From: Moraxella nonliquefaciens | GTDB taxonomy: Bacteria; Pseudomonadota; Gammaproteobacteria; Pseudomonadales; Moraxellaceae | Assembly: GCF_001679005.1 (NCBI RefSeq) | Contig: NZ_LXTW01000012.1 | Coordinates: 205,116 to 269,115 of the forward strand | DNA: 64,000 nucleotides | Reading direction: 5' to 3' | In this document: positions 61,953-64,000 of the stretch, in pieces | Numbering within the stretch: position 1 is the stretch's first letter | How the letters are laid out: the number at the start of each line of letters is the position of its first letter | Notes under the pieces: model-generated | Databases searched by the model: none | Seen by the model: only the letters and a program-made list of their open reading frames with translations | What the model was told of the DNA's origin: nothing | Translations under genes and position numbers: made by a program

Positions 61953-61992
61953 AAAAACACCCACACAAATCAATTCTGGCGTGGGTGTTTTT
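61953..61992. terminator. Hairpin terminator near FAH remnant
   Basis: AAAAACACCCAC (61953-61964) and GTGGGTGTTTTT (61981-61992) pair over 12 bp around a 16-nt loop, with A and T runs on both sides. It would stop minus-strand transcripts from 62009 before the peptide gene. Confidence 0.75.
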
Positions 61993-62008
61993 AATAATTT
62001 CAATACAA

Positions 62009-62140
62009 TTAAAACTCTGTCTTCATCGTATTGATAATCTCACCAAAAATACTATTGCTGTCTTTGTCATTCATATAAATCTTAACGGTATCGCCATCAT
62101 CCATAAAAGGCGTTCTCTCACGCCTGCCATGAGTGCCTTT
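62009..62140 (-). pseudogene. C-terminal remnant of a fumarylacetoacetate hydrolase-family gene
   Basis: A 43-codon open frame with no proper start reads GTHGRRERTPFMDDGDTVKI, then MNDKDSNSIFGEIINTMKTEF to a stop. TPFM..GD.V.I.M.D...SIFG.I is the C-terminal pattern of FAH-family hydrolases. The rest of the gene is missing. With maiA and the CoA-transferase genes nearby, it points to an eroded homogentisate pathway. The remaining 61848-62294 gap holds the peptide promoter and the der promoter (TAAAAT 62255-62260). Confidence 0.5.
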
Positions 62141-62294
62141 TTACGATTTTTAAAGGGGTATGCTAAGGCATGGGAGTGATGTTCTGCTGGTGTATTTCTT
62201 GCTGGTATGTTCTAAGTTGGCAATTGACAAATGCCCCACTTTGGCAATTTTATGTTAAAATAGCAAGTTTTATAAAATAACAACTGAGAACACC

Positions 62295-63713
62295 ATGTCC
62301 TTAAAATCCGTAGTTGCCCTTATAGGTCGCCCGAATGTGGGCAAATCCACGCTGTTTAACCAACTCACCAAATCCCGCCAAGCCCTAGTTGCTGATTTGG
62401 CAGGACTGACCCGAGACCGTCAGTATGGCGATGTGTTTTTTGAAAATAAATCTTTCATCGCCATTGATACAGGAGGTATTGGCGAGGCTGATGATGGCAA
62501 GGGTAACATTGATGACTACATGGCGACACAATCATACACCGCCATTTACGAGGCAGACATGGTTGTGTTTGTTGTGGATGCACGAGCAGGACTTACCCCA
62601 AGTGATGAGGAGATTGCTAGGTTTTTGCACACGCTGGGCAAACCTGTCTTTTTGGTAGCCAACAAAACAGATGGCGTACATGATGCGTCCATTGCTGAGT
62701 TTTTTGGGTTGGGTTTTGGTGAGCCGATACCTACCAGTGCCAGCCATGGCAAGGGCGTAACGAGCCTACTTGAAATCATCACCGCTGATATGCCTGAAAC
62801 AGTCGTTGAAGATTCCAAGGCAGATGGCTTAAAATTAGCGATCATCGGTCGCCCGAATGTGGGCAAATCCACGCTAGTCAATCGCCTTTTGGGTGAGGAG
62901 CGTGTTGTGGTGTTTGATATGCCAGGCACAACCAGAGACAGCATTTATATCCCTTTTGAGCGAGAGGGGCGAACTTATACACTCATTGATACCGCAGGGG
63001 TAAGACGGCGTGGGCGTATTGATGAGAAAGTGGAAAAATTTAGTGTCATCAAAACCTTGCAGGCCATCAAAGATGCGAATGTGGTTGTGTTGGTGATTGA
63101 TGCTCATGAGGGCATTGTGGACCAAGATTTACACATGCTCGGCTATGCCTTAGATGCAGGACGGGCGATTGTGATTGCCATTAATAAGTGGGATAATCTC
63201 ACTCAGGACCAAAAAGACAGTGTCAAAATTGAAATGGACAGACGTTTTCACTTTATCCCATGGGTTAAGATTCATCTGATTTCTGCCTTGTATGGCAATG
63301 GTGTGGGTAATCTGTATCCATCCATCCATAAGGCGTACGATGCGTCCATGTTTAAGGTGTCCACATCTCGTCTTACGCAGATTTTGCAAGATGCTGTGGC
63401 GGCCCATCAACCGCCAATGGTGAGTGGTCGCCGTATCAAACTTCGTTATGCTCACTTAGGTGGTCATAATCCACCTGTCATTGTCATTCATGGCAACCAA
63501 ACAAGCAGTCTGCCAAAAAGCTATCAGCGATATCTTGAAAATATCTATCGTGAGGTATTTAAATTAGAAGGCACACCCCTTCATGTGGAATTTAAACAAA
63601 ACGCCAACCCATATCAAGGTAAAAAAAATCCCGTCATCAAAAATAAAGCCAAAGTCATGCGAGAGCGTAAACGTATTGCTGGGTTTAAAAAACGGGATAA
63701 GAAGAGAGGGTAA
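62295..63713 (+). CDS. der: Ribosome biogenesis GTPase Der (EngA)
   Basis: 472 aa with two tandem G domains. G1 motifs ALIGRPNVGKSTLFNQL near residue 10 and AIIGRPNVGKSTLVNRL near 185. G3 DTGG and DTAG, G4 NKTD and NKWD are all visible. The C-terminal KH-like domain ends in a basic tail (MRERKRIAGFKKRDKKRG). It binds the 50S subunit. In relatives it follows bamB directly; here 6.5 kb intervenes. Confidence 0.98.
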   Translation: MSLKSVVALIGRPNVGKSTLFNQLTKSRQALVADLAGLTRDRQYGDVFFENKSFIAIDTGGIGEADDGKGNIDDYMATQSYTAIYEADMVVFVVDARAGLTPSDEEIARFLHTLGKPVFLVANKTDGVHDASIAEFFGLGFGEPIPTSASHGKGVTSLLEIITADMPETVVEDSKADGLKLAIIGRPNVGKSTLVNRLLGEERVVVFDMPGTTRDSIYIPFEREGRTYTLIDTAGVRRRGRIDEKVEKFSVIKTLQAIKDANVVVLVIDAHEGIVDQDLHMLGYALDAGRAIVIAINKWDNLTQDQKDSVKIEMDRRFHFIPWVKIHLISALYGNGVGNLYPSIHKAYDASMFKVSTSRLTQILQDAVAAHQPPMVSGRRIKLRYAHLGGHNPPVIVIHGNQTSSLPKSYQRYLENIYREVFKLEGTPLHVEFKQNANPYQGKKNPVIKNKAKVMRERKRIAGFKKRDKKRG

Positions 63714-63721
63714 GGTGTTTC

Positions 63722-63994
63722 ATGGCAAATATCATTAATGCAATCATTCATTTAATTCAATATCCAATCATTGATTTGCAAGAAAGTTATTTGGGAAAAA
63801 ACCGTATCAATAATGTTGGTGATGCCCTAGAACGTTATGTTCAAGATTTATTTTTGGGTGATTTTGACTTAGATGCCAATGATAGAAATGTGAAAATTTC
63901 TGAGTGTTTTTCTTATTTTGGCAATAGTAGTAACCCACCAGATATGATGTTAAAAGGTGGTGATGCGATTGAAGTTAAAAAAAATAGAAAGTAG
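63722..63994 (+). CDS. NgoPII-like type II restriction endonuclease, N-terminal part, frameshifted
   Basis: The N terminus reads MANIINAIIHLIQYPIIDLQ, followed by YLGKNRINNVGDALERYVQDLF, ECFSYFGNSSNPPDMMLKGG and the PD-(D/E)xK-type DAIEVKK. This resembles R.NgoPII (GGCC-specific) enzymes. After EVKK the frame ends at TAG 63992 because of an A8 tract. Removing one A would give EVKKIESRNS and keep the frame open to the window edge. Start has AAGG 6 nt upstream. No methylase is visible; it may lie beyond the edge. The enzyme is therefore truncated or phase-variable in this sequence. Confidence 0.75.
   Translation: MANIINAIIHLIQYPIIDLQESYLGKNRINNVGDALERYVQDLFLGDFDLDANDRNVKISECFSYFGNSSNPPDMMLKGGDAIEVKKNRK
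63977..63984 (+). repeat. A8 tract breaking the restriction endonuclease frame
   Basis: Eight A residues inside the DAIEVKK codons. Seven would restore the conserved frame (EVKKIES). A candidate slippage switch. Confidence 0.8.
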
Positions 63995-64000
63995 AAATTC

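Noticed and set aside
61985..62179. Plus-strand 64-codon frame before der
   Set aside because: Antisense to the FAH-like remnant and lacking a ribosome-binding site.

Overview
The window is a stretch of gammaproteobacterial chromosome, most likely from Moraxella or a close relative in Moraxellaceae. This rests on several gene orders and proteins: the rlmN-pilF-rodZ-ispG-hisS-yfgM-bamB-der block, the exbB-exbD-msbA-lpxK-kdsB lipopolysaccharide block, a monomeric isocitrate dehydrogenase, a lone RnfB-type ferredoxin, a DUF3144 protein, moderate-to-low GC, and several homopolymer or short tandem repeats of the kind Moraxella and Neisseria use for phase variation. The genus call is an inference from reading; no database was searched. 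No tRNA, rRNA, CRISPR array, transposase or prophage was recognised.

Layout. 1-9.2 kb: lon (3' end missing), yiaA-like membrane protein, cmoM, a lipoprotein, cysS behind a 10-bp tandem repeat, a Kazal-like lipoprotein, guaB with a consensus promoter, and a DUF3144 protein. 9.4-10.8 kb: metK with a roughly 140-nt structured leader that ends in a U tract, a candidate cis-regulatory RNA. 10.9-15.7 kb: an accessory region with two paralogous membrane proteins (one broken by a stop codon) and a GbsR/MarR-regulated set (regulator, membrane protein, fatty acid desaturase, DoxX-like, DUF2269, SDR) that shares a 20-bp palindromic operator. 16-24.5 kb: central metabolism (aldB-type aldehyde dehydrogenase, rhomboid protease, icd, solo CZB protein, ackA, pta). 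24.8-33.9 kb: parB, exbB, exbD, msbA, lpxK, kdsB, a histidine phosphatase and holB. 34-41 kb: pheA, tyrA, aroA, rarD, folB, folK. Two small islets, between lpxK and kdsB and between tyrA and aroA, each carry an XRE/coiled-coil regulator plus small divergent genes, some under 60 codons. 41-46 kb: DUF2868, rnfB, argC, a copper-chaperone-like protein, a PfkB kinase. 46-63.7 kb: the rlmN-to-der block, interrupted twice.

The second interruption (55.8-62.2 kb) is the most unusual part. It holds a decayed acetoacetate/homogentisate catabolic set: CoA-transferase subunit B with an in-frame stop, intact subunit A, maiA, an NhaC-type antiporter, and a C-terminal scrap of a fumarylacetoacetate hydrolase. 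Embedded in it is an AT-rich three-gene unit: a 54-aa peptide, a JmjC/cupin-type 2-oxoglutarate-oxygenase-like protein and an MFS exporter. The three are overlapping or coupled, which looks like a small RiPP-type (ribosomally made, modified peptide) cluster. The oxygenase reading frame appears frameshifted near its start. The window ends in an NgoPII-like type II restriction endonuclease whose frame breaks at an A8 tract.

Recurring themes are reading frames broken at homopolymers (desaturase A7, restriction enzyme A8), short tandem repeats near promoters or stops, and accessory islets inserted between conserved housekeeping genes.
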